From positions 1 through 64,000 of the forward strand of contig NZ_JARRAB010000011.1 in the NCBI RefSeq assembly GCF_030376615.1: a DNA stretch of 64,000 bases. The letters run 5' to 3'. Source of the DNA: Pseudomonas sp. sp1636. GTDB lineage: Bacteria > Pseudomonadota > Gammaproteobacteria > Pseudomonadales > Pseudomonadaceae. Below the pieces are notes generated by a model. That model had not been told where the DNA came from, did no database searches, and was given only the letters and a program-made list of their open reading frames with translations. This document shows positions 1-8,569 of this stretch, piece by piece (positions within the stretch are counted from its first letter, which is position 1; every line of letters starts with the position of its first letter). The translations under genes were made by a program, and so were the position numbers.

Positions 1-27
1 GCTGATGCGGCGGCGGCAAACCCGTAA
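1..27 (+). CDS. 3' end of an upstream gene (partial)
   Basis: Frame 1 from the window edge reads eight codons (Ala-Asp-Ala-Ala-Ala-Ala-Asn-Pro) and a TAA stop. It lies 33 bases before the CusF-like gene on the same strand, so it is probably the last gene of a Cus/Czc-type efflux operon. Too little is visible to name it. Confidence 0.35.
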   Translation, partial: ADAAAANP

Positions 28-60
28 TTCCACAACCAACCCAGCAGAAGGAAATCTCGT

Positions 61-405
61 ATGAAATACGTTCTCGTAAGCGCCTTAGCCGTCGCACTCA
101 GCCAGTCGGTCTTCGCCGCAGACATGCCCAAGGACACAATGCCGATGAAGGGGATGACAATGGAGCAACAAGCAACCACGCCCGCATCCGCCCAAGCCAC
201 TGGCACGATCAAGGCGATAAATATGCAAAAGAGCACTGTGACTATCGCGCACGGGGACATTCCTGCGCTGAAGTGGCCAGCCATGACCATGGGCTTCAAG
301 GCGACGCCTGAGCAATTGGAGGCGCTGCGCGTCGGCGAACAGGTGGAGTTCGAGTTCAACAGCGAAGGCATGCCGACGATCCTCTCGATCAAACCCCTGA
401 AGTAA
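61..405 (+). CDS. CusF-like periplasmic copper-binding protein
   Basis: A 114-residue exported protein. Residues 1-19 are a typical signal peptide ending VFA. The mature part starts with a Met-rich stretch (residues 22-35) and then a small beta-barrel of the CusF family. The signature W72-P-A-M75-T-M77 preceded by H64 matches the His/Trp/Met/Met site by which CusF holds Cu(I) or Ag(I) through a cation-pi contact with Trp. In the family it passes metal to a CusCBA-type RND pump in the periplasm. A good ribosome site (AAGGAA) precedes the ATG. The gene follows the end of another plus-strand gene by 33 bases, so it probably closes a metal-efflux operon, and a strong hairpin terminator follows. 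Confidence 0.85.
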   Translation: MKYVLVSALAVALSQSVFAADMPKDTMPMKGMTMEQQATTPASAQATGTIKAINMQKSTVTIAHGDIPALKWPAMTMGFKATPEQLEALRVGEQVEFEFNSEGMPTILSIKPLK

Positions 406-547
406 TACCGGTAGGAAAGGCTGGCTCGCTGTGCGCTGTCTGTTCTCGAGCCGGCCTTACAAGACACTGCATTCACTGGGCAGAGATCGAACCGTTGCTG
501 TGCTTGCCATCCTCCTGAGTGCTCCTTTGGTTTGCTGGATGGCCCTC

Positions 548-572
548 GGCGCCTGAGTCAGGCGCCATTTTT
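548..572 (+). terminator. Rho-independent terminator after the CusF-like gene
   Basis: A perfect 6-bp stem GGCGCC with a 7-base loop TGAGTCA is followed by ATTTTTA. It lies 140 bases after the stop of the CusF-like gene on the same strand. Confidence 0.7.
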
Positions 573-838
573 ACGCTGCCGGCACTCGGCAACGACTGCA
601 GTAAGTGAATGCAGCGGGTTCGCGACTCCCTCTTGCCCTCCCAGGGGAAACGCTTTGGCATTGACTCTACACCGCGCGATTGCGCTCGGCTTATGTCCGT
701 TTTCATCATCCCGCCTGCGCTGACGCGCAGATCAGCCGCCAACATGGGCGCGGAGGACGGCCAGCAGCTGTCCATTCCCCGTCGGGGCTGGCCATCTACC
801 GCCTGCACCCAGCCAAGCCGAGAGGGAGCCGCGCGCCA
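573..838. other. Gene-free stretch in the metal island
   Basis: Nothing recognisable. The overlapping open frames here show no family motif, poor start context and no consistent codon use. The segment separates the plus-strand Cus-type genes from the minus-strand operon and may be a deletion junction. Confidence 0.4.
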
Positions 839-1020
839 TTACATATCGTCCAACCGGTTGCCCGCGTGGCTCATCCGCTGTGCTTCATGGGTTTCCAGTT
901 GCGGCAATTGCGCCAGCAGCTCCTTACAGGTTGAGGTCGGGGCGCGATCATGCAGGTGTTGGAACGACTCGACAATCTGGCTTTGCTCGGCCAGCAGCGC
1001 TTCCATAATTTGTGCCGGGC
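839..1020 (-). pseudogene. Remnant of a small helical protein
   Basis: The minus frame reads PFAELSPAQIMEALLAEQ and on to HEAQRMSHAGNRLDDM at a stop at 839. This looks like the C-terminal two thirds of a small alpha-helical protein (about 60 residues left), with an amphipathic pattern and conserved-looking ends. It has no start of its own. Its frame runs upstream into the truncated MBL gene in a different register. I do not recognise the family. It is best read as the 3' piece of a deleted gene fused to the 5' piece of the MBL gene. Confidence 0.4.
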
Positions 1021-1110
1021 TCAGCTCAGCGAAAGGCTTATCGCAATGAGCATAGCGCTCGATGGGGCGCCTTTGACTGTTTCGGTCCCACCCAGGAAGA
1101 TGATTTTCAT
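1021..1110 (-). pseudogene. 5' remnant of an MBL-fold hydrolase gene
   Basis: The ATG at 1110 overlaps the PRPP synthetase stop (ATGA) and has a good ribosome site (GAGAGGA). The 29-codon frame begins MKIIFLGGTETVKG, which matches the first strand of metallo-beta-lactamase/beta-CASP hydrolases (usual form MKIxFLGGTxTVTGS). After about residue 14 the similarity stops and the frame soon ends in TGA. All metal-binding motifs (HxHxDH and so on) are missing, so it is non-functional. Family knowledge suggests the intact gene would be the third member of the phosphorylase-PRPP synthetase set. Confidence 0.6.
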
Positions 1111-2012
1111 AGCGTCCTCTCGACCATAAGCTGCAAACACTCATTGATGGGGGCCAGCAGCAGTTCACTGATATCCACGCCGTTGGAGGCGTGGGGAATG
1201 GTATTGCTGGTCACCAGGGCTTGCAGACCGGCCGCCAGCAGTAACTGGTCGCTGTGATCGGCAAATATGCCGTGCACGGCCGCGCATTGAATCCGCTCGA
1301 ACTGCTGGGCCTGCAGCGCGGCGATACAGTGCAATAGGGTCTGGCCAGTGGAAATCACATCGTCGATGATCACCGCACTGCGCCCCTGGTACGGACTCAG
1401 ATCCGCCAGGCTGACAATCACCTGGCGATCGCCCAGGCGCTGTTTTTCGCCAATCACGTAGGGATGCCCGCTCGCGGCTGCGATGCTCGCTACCCACTGC
1501 TCGCTTTCCGCATCGGGCCCCACCAGCAATAGCTCGTGTTGACCGCCCAGCCAACGCGCCAACGCCGACGCACCTTGCACCACCCGGCTCGGCACCGAGT
1601 AGATTTCGTCCAGCGAATGGTAGCGATGCAGGTGCGGATCTACGCTAACCAGCCAATCCATATGGCGTGACAGGCTTTTGGCAAAAAGCCGCGACGTCAC
1701 GGCCTCACCGTCGACGAAACGCCGGTCTTGGCGCATGTAACTCAGGTAGGGCGCCACCAATCCCACCGAGGCGGCGCCCAGTTCGCGCAGGGTGTCGAGC
1801 AGGAACAGCAGCGGCAGGTACTTATCATTGGGCTGGGCCAGGTTGGCCAGCACCAGGCAATGACGACCTGCAACCGGACTGCGGATCTGCACATACGACT
1901 CACCGTCGGGAAAGTCGCGGCGGCTCAGCTCGCCGTACTCGGCGCCCAGCTTGCCACCCAGGAGCGTGGTCAGCGGATGCTCTTCAAGGCTGAACAGCAG
2001 AGGTTTATTCAT
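1107..2012 (-). CDS. prs: Ribose-phosphate pyrophosphokinase family protein
   Basis: A 301-residue cytosolic enzyme of the PRPP synthetase family, which makes PRPP from ribose 5-phosphate and ATP. Visible motifs are PYLSYMRQDR (88-97), the metal/ribose loop DPHLHR (125-130) and the PRPP-binding loop VIIDDVISTGQT (214-225). The flexible loop and the DPHLHRYHSLDEIY segment resemble the divergent class that travels with AMP/thymidine phosphorylases rather than the housekeeping Prs. The start at 2012 has a strong GGAGGGGG site. It overlaps the phosphorylase gene by 8 bases and the MBL remnant by 4, so it is translationally coupled. Together with the phosphorylase it suggests interconversion of nucleotide, phosphoribose and PRPP pools. 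Confidence 0.88.
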   Translation of the reverse strand: MNKPLLFSLEEHPLTTLLGGKLGAEYGELSRRDFPDGESYVQIRSPVAGRHCLVLANLAQPNDKYLPLLFLLDTLRELGAASVGLVAPYLSYMRQDRRFVDGEAVTSRLFAKSLSRHMDWLVSVDPHLHRYHSLDEIYSVPSRVVQGASALARWLGGQHELLLVGPDAESEQWVASIAAASGHPYVIGEKQRLGDRQVIVSLADLSPYQGRSAVIIDDVISTGQTLLHCIAALQAQQFERIQCAAVHGIFADHSDQLLLAAGLQALVTSNTIPHASNGVDISELLLAPINECLQLMVERTL

Positions 2013-3519
2013 GTCCCCCTCCCAACTGGAAAATATCGGCATTGCTTTGGTAGTAGTCCAGGGCGTAATCGCGCTCTCCCCGGCTGTCGCTATAGAGACT
2101 ACAGAGCGCGCCCCCGGCCTCCAGGGTGTCGCCCACGCGGGCGTGCAGGCGCAAACCGGCCGCCGCACTGAAAGGGGCACCGGCCAGCTTGGCCAGGCGT
2201 GCCAGCTTGCGGCAGTCGATGGCCGTGAGCCGGCCAGCCTCCGGGCTGCTGATGACGACTTCGAAAGCCGCTTCCGGCAGGCTTTTACGGCCACCCTGGG
2301 CATCGAGAATGCGCTCGAATTGCGCCAGTGCTCGGCCCGTGTCCAGCAATGCGGTCGCCTTATGCAAGGCCGCCGACACACCGCAGTCCTCGGCCAGATC
2401 CAACAGGTTGGCGGCCAGCCACAGCGCCCGCTCGCGTAGATCCGCCGGGGCATCGGCCTTGCGCTGGAGTACGGCCAATAGATCCCTGGCTTCCTGCGCC
2501 GGCCCAATCCCTCTGCCAATGGGTTGGCTGCCGTCGCTGAGCAGACAGCGAATGTGCAGGCCGCAGGCTTCGCCTACTTGGCTAAACAGACCGGCCAGCC
2601 GATCCGCGGCGGGCCGAGTACGTACCTTGGCGGTGGGGCCTACGGGAATATCGATGATGGCGTGAGTGGAGCCGGCCGCAATTTTCTTGGACAGCACCGA
2701 GGCGATCAGTTGACCCTCACCGTCCAGATCGAGTGCGCGCTCGATGCGAATCAGCAGATCATCGGCAGGGCTCAGATTCACCGCCCCGCCCCAGGCCAGA
2801 CAGCCACCGGTCTCGGTCACCACCCGCTGAATATCCGCGAGTTGCAGATTGACGTCGCACAGGGTCTCCATGGTGTCGGCCGTGCCCGCCGGCGAGGTAA
2901 TTGCCCGAGACGACGTTTTCGGCATTGGGTAGCCGGCAGCAGTCACAATCGCCACCAACAACGGCGTGGTACGGTTGCCAGGCAGGCCGCCAATGCAATG
3001 TTTGTCGAAAACCCGCTCATGACCAGGCCAACTGAGGCGCTGGCCGCATGCCACCATGGCGCGGGTCAAGCCGATGATTTCATCCAGACTCATACGCGAG
3101 CCGGCACACACACTCAGAAAACTGGCGATCTCGATGTCGCTGTAGCGGTGGGCGCTGATGTCGCCGATGATCTCGGCAAACTCCGCTTCACCGAGGCCGT
3201 GGCCATAGATTTTTTTGCGCACCGCGCCAAGCGAGTTGAGCACCGGTGCATGGGTAATGCTGACAGGGCTGCCCACGGGCAGACCGAGGCGTGCCAGAGC
3301 CACTTTGGAAAGACCGACTTCACCAGGCGCCAACACTCGATCATCCACCACGTTCAAACTGGCAATCAATTCGTGCGCACCGGCCTTTACCAACACCCTG
3401 TTGCTGGCCGAAAAACCTTCGGAGCGGCATACGTGGCAATCACCGCGCATGTACAGCACGGGTTCCTGGTGAGTGTCGATACCCATGTCCACCAGAATTA
3501 ACGGGGCGTTAGCGTCCAT
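2005..3519 (-). CDS. Thymidine/AMP phosphorylase family protein
   Basis: About 504 residues, longer than DeoA (about 440), with the extra N-terminal domain (about 85 residues) typical of the AMP phosphorylase branch. Motifs are KHCIGGLPGN (about 173-182) and KTSSRAITSPAGTADTME (about 201-218), the phosphate and base binding loops of this branch. The family cleaves a nucleoside or nucleoside monophosphate with phosphate, giving ribose 1-phosphate or ribose 1,5-bisphosphate plus base. I chose ATG 3519 because GGAG sits 6 bases upstream, whereas ATG 3525 is flush against it. It overlaps prs by 8 bases and starts 12 bases after the HMA-like gene. The exact substrate cannot be read from sequence. 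Confidence 0.85.
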   Translation of the reverse strand: MDANAPLILVDMGIDTHQEPVLYMRGDCHVCRSEGFSASNRVLVKAGAHELIASLNVVDDRVLAPGEVGLSKVALARLGLPVGSPVSITHAPVLNSLGAVRKKIYGHGLGEAEFAEIIGDISAHRYSDIEIASFLSVCAGSRMSLDEIIGLTRAMVACGQRLSWPGHERVFDKHCIGGLPGNRTTPLLVAIVTAAGYPMPKTSSRAITSPAGTADTMETLCDVNLQLADIQRVVTETGGCLAWGGAVNLSPADDLLIRIERALDLDGEGQLIASVLSKKIAAGSTHAIIDIPVGPTAKVRTRPAADRLAGLFSQVGEACGLHIRCLLSDGSQPIGRGIGPAQEARDLLAVLQRKADAPADLRERALWLAANLLDLAEDCGVSAALHKATALLDTGRALAQFERILDAQGGRKSLPEAAFEVVISSPEAGRLTAIDCRKLARLAKLAGAPFSAAAGLRLHARVGDTLEAGGALCSLYSDSRGERDYALDYYQSNADIFQLGGGHE

Positions 3520-3531
3520 CGTCATCTCCAG

Positions 3532-3900
3532 TTAAGGCTTGCGCTTTGTCCCGGGCGGCGTTTGATGGCAACTCCAGGGCTGGTGCGCGGCGTTGTCTTT
3601 GATGTTCTGATCGACAAACCGGTAGTGCCCCTCCTTGAAATGCGTCCACCAACCGTGACCCACCTCAATCTCGAACTTGCTCAACACCTCCTCGACGCAG
3701 TCGATGCCGACACGCGAAGCATCGTAGGCCAGGTTCAGCACCTGTGATTGCTCGTCGAAAGACACGCCATCCAAGCCGTAAATGTTGTCGATTTCTTTAA
3801 TCGCGTCCTCAACGCGCCCCAGGTTCTGAGGTGCAAGCTTGAGGTGACGCACGACCAAATTGGTTTCTGAAACGCCCAGACGATGCTTGCTTTCGCTCAT
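3532..3900 (-). CDS. HMA-like small protein without CxxC
   Basis: A 122-residue protein with a ferredoxin-like beta-alpha-beta pattern (VVRHLKL, VEDAIKEIDNIYGLDGVSFDE, VLNLAYDAS, VEEVLSKFEIEV) like heavy-metal-associated domains, but lacking the CxxC metal motif. A His/Trp-rich tail follows (GHGWWTHFKEGHYRF), with one Cys near the end. Homologues are usually called 'cation transporter' in pseudomonads; there is no membrane segment here, so that name is doubtful. ATG 3900 has GGGAG 8 bases upstream. It lies 12 bases ahead of the phosphorylase gene and 192 bases after the CopZ-like gene. Function unknown; a metal-sensing or chaperone role is only inferred. Confidence 0.7.
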   Translation of the reverse strand: MSESKHRLGVSETNLVVRHLKLAPQNLGRVEDAIKEIDNIYGLDGVSFDEQSQVLNLAYDASRVGIDCVEEVLSKFEIEVGHGWWTHFKEGHYRFVDQNIKDNAAHQPWSCHQTPPGTKRKP

Positions 3901-4092
3901 CACTTATCTCCCATTGGACTCAATACGTATGACTTGTATGTATTCGGCTGACAGAGACCACGGGCAAGTCGAGGCGCGCCAGCGGCAGTTTGGCCTGCCG
4001 CGTCGATCTCCCCGCCCCAAGGGTTACCGGGGCGTAACCGCCTACCCCATTCCCGTGAGCAACCATGCCTGGCAATACGCTGCCTACAGTTT

Positions 4093-4386
4093 TCATGAGC
4101 AACAGCAGCCGCCTTTGCTCTTGCCACTGCCGCTACCACAATGCCCACCCTGAGCTGGAGCGGGTGCAGGTTCGGCATTGGCGCGAGCCGAGTAGCCGGC
4201 AGCCACGACTGCCGGGACGAGATCGGCCGCGCTGACATAAGCCGGATCGTAGGTGACAGTCGCTTGCCCCGCATCCAGCGAAACGGCGGCTGATTGCACG
4301 CCGTGCACCTGTATGAGTGCTTTTTCCACAGCGCTCACGCAGCTGCCACAGTGCATACCATCGATCTTGATAATCAAAGTTTTCAT
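4093..4386 (-). CDS. CopZ-like heavy-metal-binding protein with Cys-rich tail
   Basis: A 97-residue HMA domain protein. The N-terminus MKTLIIKIDGMHCGSCVSAV carries the GMHCGSC Cu(I)/metal site, followed by the usual beta-alpha-beta-beta-alpha-beta fold (VQSAAVSLDAGQATVTYD). After an Ala/Pro-rich linker the tail GGHCGSGSGKSKGGCCCS adds four cysteines and a His, an extra metal-binding appendage not found in standard CopZ. It probably ferries cytosolic copper to the P-type ATPase encoded upstream in the same strand. ATG 4386 is preferred over a GTG at 4410 because GAGGG lies 7 bases before it. Confidence 0.85.
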   Translation of the reverse strand: MKTLIIKIDGMHCGSCVSAVEKALIQVHGVQSAAVSLDAGQATVTYDPAYVSAADLVPAVVAAGYSARANAEPAPAPAQGGHCGSGSGKSKGGCCCS

Positions 4387-4454
4387 TGCTTTGCCCTCAG
4401 TCTCTTTCACGTCATTAGTTCCATCGCTGCAGGCAGCCCGCTGGTCGTCAACTT

Positions 4455-4775
4455 TTAGTCATGGGCATGGTCAGCCTGACTGTTACTTGTCGCGCCCATC
4501 GGCATCATCATGTTCATATGAGCCTCCATTTCATTCATGCCTTTTTCCATCAGCGCCTGGCGGTTCTCCGCATTTGTTTCTTGCTTTATTTCAGTCATCG
4601 TTTTTTTCATCAGATGCATGTGCTCATGCATTTTCATCATCTGTGCCTGATCCATCATCATGCCACCAGACATGCCTTCGCTTGGCACGCTATTGCCATG
4701 CTGATGATCCTCGTTGGCAACTACGGGGGTAGTTAGCGCGGCGGTGATAACGATGCCAGCAATTAATTTTCTCAT
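4455..4775 (-). CDS. Met/His-rich periplasmic protein
   Basis: A 106-residue protein with a signal peptide (MRKLIAGIVITAALTTPVVA) and a mature region dominated by Met and His (for example MMMDQAQMMKMHEHMHLMKK and HMNMMMPM), ending in HAHD. The middle is predicted to be helical. Such Met/His-rich helical proteins bind Cu(I)/Ag(I) in the periplasm, in the manner of PcoE or CopE-type sponges. ATG 4775 has GAGGAG 7 bases upstream; a longer upstream reading lacks this. It follows the methyltransferase-like gene by 10 bases. Copper binding is inferred from composition and neighbours. Confidence 0.75.
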   Translation of the reverse strand: MRKLIAGIVITAALTTPVVANEDHQHGNSVPSEGMSGGMMMDQAQMMKMHEHMHLMKKTMTEIKQETNAENRQALMEKGMNEMEAHMNMMMPMGATSNSQADHAHD

Positions 4776-4785
4776 AACGGTCTCC

Positions 4786-5442
4786 TCAGACTTTATCGGC
4801 GTTGGGTAGAAGGTTTTTGATAGTGGGAATCCAGACCGGAGTGTTGTGCATATATATGCGGTATTCGTCGCCAAACTCGGCTAGCGCCATTTGCTCTTCA
4901 CGCTTGGCCAGTCGCACATACACCACTACCAATATGGGGAACATCACCAGCGTGGGCAGCGTCGGCCACTGCAATAAAAAGCCGAACATAATCATGATAA
5001 AAGCGATGTATTGCGGGTGACGGCAGCGGGCATACCAACCAGTGCTGGCCAGTGATCGGGTTTGTTGGGCCTTGTGTAATACCGCCCACGCCGAGGCGAG
5101 CATAAAAAACCCCAGGACGATGACCACGTTGCTGGCAATATGCAGCGGATCCCAGTGAGCGTTACCCTCGAAGCCCAAAAGGGTATGCCACAGATGGCCG
5201 TTTTCATGGGAAAGGAAATCCACCCCCGGATATTTATCAGTCAGCCAGCCCGACAGAAAATAGATACTCAGTGGAAAGCCATACATTTCGGTGAACAGCG
5301 CGACCACAAATGCGGAGAATGCGCCCAGGCTGCGCCAATCGGCCTTGGTTTGCGGCTTGGTAAAACTGAACGCAAAAAAAATGAAAATAGCGGAATTTAT
5401 TATGACTAAAGTCCAGAGACCATAAGCGGATTCATTGTGCAT
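4786..5442 (-). CDS. Isoprenylcysteine carboxyl methyltransferase-like membrane protein
   Basis: A 218-residue inner-membrane protein with about five hydrophobic segments (for example 10-26, 41-63, 103-121, 145-175). The C-terminal half has the ICMT/PEMT family signature: RHPQY at 141-145 and EEQMALAEFGDEYRIY (182-197), which bind S-adenosylmethionine in the eukaryotic and archaeal relatives. The bacterial substrate is unknown. It sits 11 bases after the DUF2933 gene and 10 bases before the Met/His-rich gene, so it is embedded in the copper operon. It could modify a lipid or a membrane-associated copper protein; that is speculation. Confidence 0.75.
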   Translation of the reverse strand: MHNESAYGLWTLVIINSAIFIFFAFSFTKPQTKADWRSLGAFSAFVVALFTEMYGFPLSIYFLSGWLTDKYPGVDFLSHENGHLWHTLLGFEGNAHWDPLHIASNVVIVLGFFMLASAWAVLHKAQQTRSLASTGWYARCRHPQYIAFIMIMFGFLLQWPTLPTLVMFPILVVVYVRLAKREEQMALAEFGDEYRIYMHNTPVWIPTIKNLLPNADKV

Positions 5443-5453
5443 GACCTGGTTCC

Positions 5454-5774
5454 TTAGTGTTGATGGTGGTCAGACTGGTGCTTGCCGGCATCCAGCCCGC
5501 GTTGATAGGCGGCGCGCTCGGCATCACTGGCGCCGGACATGGCCTCGGGCGTATCTGCGCCGCCCTGCCCCTTCTCGCCATGACCTCCGTGCCCGCCATG
5601 CCCTCCGTGCATAAAGATATGCATCAACGGGCATAGCAAAATGATCAAGAACGGCAGAAATGCAAACACATGCTGGCGATGCTCCATCAGCAGAAAATAA
5701 CTGACCGCTCCAATCAGACCCAGCGCCGCTAGCCCAGTAGGCGACCACCAGAAAGAACTTTTACCGTTACTCAT
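5454..5774 (-). CDS. DUF2933 small membrane protein
   Basis: A 106-residue protein with two hydrophobic segments (about 10-28 and 33-54), then a Gly/His run (HGGHGGHGGHGEKG) and a tail ending QSDHHQH. This layout matches the DUF2933 family found in metal-resistance clusters; the His-rich loop suggests divalent or Cu binding. ATG 5774 has GGAGG 6 bases upstream. The gene starts 44 bases after the cupredoxin stop and ends 11 bases before the methyltransferase-like gene. The molecular role is unknown. Confidence 0.75.
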   Translation of the reverse strand: MSNGKSSFWWSPTGLAALGLIGAVSYFLLMEHRQHVFAFLPFLIILLCPLMHIFMHGGHGGHGGHGEKGQGGADTPEAMSGASDAERAAYQRGLDAGKHQSDHHQH

Positions 5775-5818
5775 ATTCCGCCTCCACCTTAAAAGAACAA
5801 TCCGGGCCAACCAGCGCC

Positions 5819-6172
5819 TTACTTCACATGCAAGGCGCCGCGGTACATTTGCATTTGGCAATGAAAGGCATAGTCGCCGGCATCCAGTGCTGGCAGAGCA
5901 ACTTGTGTGGGTTTGTTCAGCGGCAGGGTTTCGCTGATATCCAAATCAGGCCACAACACTACTTCGGCACAGGGTGTTGCATCCTTGCGCAAGAACGTAA
6001 GAATGGTCGGGGTATGGGCCGGCAATTGAATGTTGGTCGGTGTATAGCCGCCATTTTCCACGACAACCAGCAAACCTTGCTCGCCCAGAGCAACTTCCTT
6101 CGGCTTATACAGCCAGAACCACCAGATAATCAGGGCAATCAGGGCCAGCCCTGCAATATTTATTAGCCACAT
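5819..6172 (-). CDS. Membrane-anchored cupredoxin-domain protein
   Basis: A 117-residue protein with one N-terminal membrane anchor (residues 4-20) and a cupredoxin beta-sandwich. The copper-site segment Y-A-F-H104-C105-Q-M107-Q-M109 near the C-terminus, with an upstream Cys (TPCAE, C68), fits the EfeO/CopC-like cupredoxin_1 family. It faces the periplasm and likely binds copper there or accepts it from the ATPase, whose gene ends 27 bases upstream. Length and context are typical for copper clusters of this type. Confidence 0.8.
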   Translation of the reverse strand: MWLINIAGLALIALIIWWFWLYKPKEVALGEQGLLVVVENGGYTPTNIQLPAHTPTILTFLRKDATPCAEVVLWPDLDISETLPLNKPTQVALPALDAGDYAFHCQMQMYRGALHVK

Positions 6173-6199
6173 GATGAAATTCCTCGTGCTATATGACAG

Positions 6200-8503
6200 T
6201 TAATGTTCCTGCGCCTTGAACAGGCGCAAGCGATTGGCATTGGTCACTACGGTGACGGAGGAAAATGCCATGGCAGCGCCAGCGATGACGGGATTCATCA
6301 GCACGCCTAGCACCGGAAACAACACACCGGCCGCTACCGGCACGCCGGCCACGTTGTAAATAAAGGCACCAAACAGGTTTTGCTTGATATTGCGCAGGGT
6401 GGCCTTGCTCACTGCAATCGCATCGGCCAGGCCATGCAACGACCCACGCATCAGGGTGATATCCGCGCTTTCAATCGCCACATCGGTACCCGTGCCGATG
6501 GCAAAGCCCACATTGGCCAGCGCCAACGCCGGTGCATCGTTGATGCCATCACCGGTCATGCCGACAATTTCATTCTGCATCTGCAGTTCGGCGACTTTGC
6601 TGGCCTTGTCTGCGGGCTGAACTTCGGCGAAAAATTCGCTAATGCCCACCTTTTCCGCCACGGCTTTGGCGGTGGCGCGGTTGTCGCCAGTGAGCATGAT
6701 CACGCGAATGCCGTTCTTCTGCAGACGTTTGATCGCCGCAACGGAATCCTCCTTGATGGGGTCGGCCACCGCGATGATGGCGGCAAACCGGCCGTCCACC
6801 GCAAAATACATGGGCGTTTTGGCTTCACTGGCTAGGCGCTGGGCCGCTTCAATGAATTCACTGATATCGATACCGCGCTCGCGCATCAGTTTTTCATTGC
6901 CGAACAGCAACGCCTGGCCGGCGACCCGTGCTTCTACACCTTGACCGGCGATGGCATTGAACGACTCAACCTTGTCGACGGTTAAGTTGCGCTCCTTGGC
7001 CGATTCAACGATGGCCATCGCCAGCGGATGTTCTGATCCGGACTCCACACTGGCCGCCAGTTGCAGCACCTGTTCCTGGTTAAAATCGGTCTGGGTCACA
7101 ATGTCGGTCACCTTGGGCGAGCCCAGGGTGATGGTGCCGGTCTTATCCAGAATCATGGCGGTGATCTTCGACGCGGTTTGCAGCGCCTCACCGTTGCGGA
7201 TCAGGACACCCGCCTCAGCCGCTTTACCCACACCCACCATCACCGACATCGGCGTAGCCAGACCGAGTGCGCAGGGGCAGGCAATAATCAGCACCGTCGT
7301 GGCCGAGACTATGGCAAAAGCAATGGCCGGTTCCGGCCCGAAGTTGAGCCAAGCCAGCGCACTCAGCACCGCGATGATCATCACCACCGGCACAAAGTAG
7401 GCCGAGATGACATCGGCCAGGCGCCCGATGGGCGGTTTGGAGTTTTGCGCACGCTTGACCATGTTGATGATCTGCGCCAGCGCCGTGTCTTTGCCCACCC
7501 GAGTGGCCTTGAACACGAGGGTGCCGGTTTTATTCAGGGTACCGGCCGCCAGCTTGTCGCCAGTGGATTTTTCCACCGGCATCGGTTCGCCGGTGAGCAT
7601 GGATTCATCCACGGCGGTGTGGCCTTCCTGCACCTCACCGTCCACCGGGATTTTTTCACCGGGGCGCACGCGCACCAAATCGTTGAGCAACACCTGCTCG
7701 ATGGCGATGTCCAGCTCTTCGCCGTCGCGAACCACCCGTGCGGTTTTGGCCTGCAAGCCAATCAGGCGCTTGATCGCTTCACTGGTGCGGCCGCGCGCTT
7801 TCAGCTCCAGCGCCAGACCCAGATCGATCAGGCCGATGATGATGGCGGTGGCTTCGAAGTAGACATGCCGCGCCATTAGCGGCACTGCTTCCGGGGCGAA
7901 CACCACCACCATGGAGTAGAGCCATGCCGTGCCCGTACCCAGGGCAATCAGGGTGTCCATGTTGGCCGAGTGGTTTTTAAAGGATTGCCAGGCTCCTACG
8001 TAAAAGTGACGGCCGGACACAATCATCACCGCCAGCGTCAGCAGCCCCACCACCAGCCAGACGACACGCTCGACAGTGGTGGTCACCGTCATCTCGCCCA
8101 CCACCAGGCTGTAGATCATCAGCGGCACACCCAGTGCCAGCGCGATCCAGGTTTTGCGCATCAGTTTTTGGTAATAGGCCAAGTCGGCTTGTTCTTTTTC
8201 ATCGAGCGCATCGCTTTCCGACTCACTGGCCATATTTTTGGCGTTGTAGCCGGCCTGTTCCACCGCTTTCACCAACGACTCGGTGGCCGCACTGCCCTGT
8301 ACCTGTACCGTGCGGTTGGCGAAGTTCATTTCTGCCGTTTGCACGCCAGGCACGGCCATGAGCGCCTTTTCAATTTTGCCCACACAGCTGGCGCAGCCCG
8401 CACCTTCAATAACCAGGGTTTGACTGCTCGCAATAGCGCTCGCTTGATTTTCGGCAGCTGCCGGATGGCCGTGATCGGGAAAAGCCGGGGGACTGTGAGT
8501 CAT
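6200..8503 (-). CDS. copA: Cu(+)-exporting P1B-type ATPase
   Basis: A 767-residue heavy-metal P-type ATPase. A His-containing N-terminus precedes one HMA domain (GAGCASC, 34-40), followed by the actuator loop (GEPMPVEK, 305-312), the membrane metal site CPC (409-411), the phosphorylation site DKTGT (D453), the HP motif (SEHP, 490-493) and the hinge GDGINDAP (651-658). Late membrane segments carry Tyr716-Asn717 and FSS (747-749), close to the YN...MxSS set of Cu(I)-specific P1B-1 pumps, with Phe where Met is usual. It exports Cu(I) from cytosol to periplasm using ATP. The start has AAGGAT upstream. It follows merR by 66 bases and heads the detoxification genes. Confidence 0.92.
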   Translation of the reverse strand: MTHSPPAFPDHGHPAAAENQASAIASSQTLVIEGAGCASCVGKIEKALMAVPGVQTAEMNFANRTVQVQGSAATESLVKAVEQAGYNAKNMASESESDALDEKEQADLAYYQKLMRKTWIALALGVPLMIYSLVVGEMTVTTTVERVVWLVVGLLTLAVMIVSGRHFYVGAWQSFKNHSANMDTLIALGTGTAWLYSMVVVFAPEAVPLMARHVYFEATAIIIGLIDLGLALELKARGRTSEAIKRLIGLQAKTARVVRDGEELDIAIEQVLLNDLVRVRPGEKIPVDGEVQEGHTAVDESMLTGEPMPVEKSTGDKLAAGTLNKTGTLVFKATRVGKDTALAQIINMVKRAQNSKPPIGRLADVISAYFVPVVMIIAVLSALAWLNFGPEPAIAFAIVSATTVLIIACPCALGLATPMSVMVGVGKAAEAGVLIRNGEALQTASKITAMILDKTGTITLGSPKVTDIVTQTDFNQEQVLQLAASVESGSEHPLAMAIVESAKERNLTVDKVESFNAIAGQGVEARVAGQALLFGNEKLMRERGIDISEFIEAAQRLASEAKTPMYFAVDGRFAAIIAVADPIKEDSVAAIKRLQKNGIRVIMLTGDNRATAKAVAEKVGISEFFAEVQPADKASKVAELQMQNEIVGMTGDGINDAPALALANVGFAIGTGTDVAIESADITLMRGSLHGLADAIAVSKATLRNIKQNLFGAFIYNVAGVPVAAGVLFPVLGVLMNPVIAGAAMAFSSVTVVTNANRLRLFKAQEH

Positions 8504-8569
8504 GGTTGGATCCTTATTACCGAGGTCAGAATTAGCCGCGCGGGGGCGCCTGCAAGCTGAATCGGGGCT

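Noticed and set aside
2524..3501. 325-codon plus-strand open frame
   Set aside because: Antisense to the phosphorylase gene, which has clear motifs and coupling.
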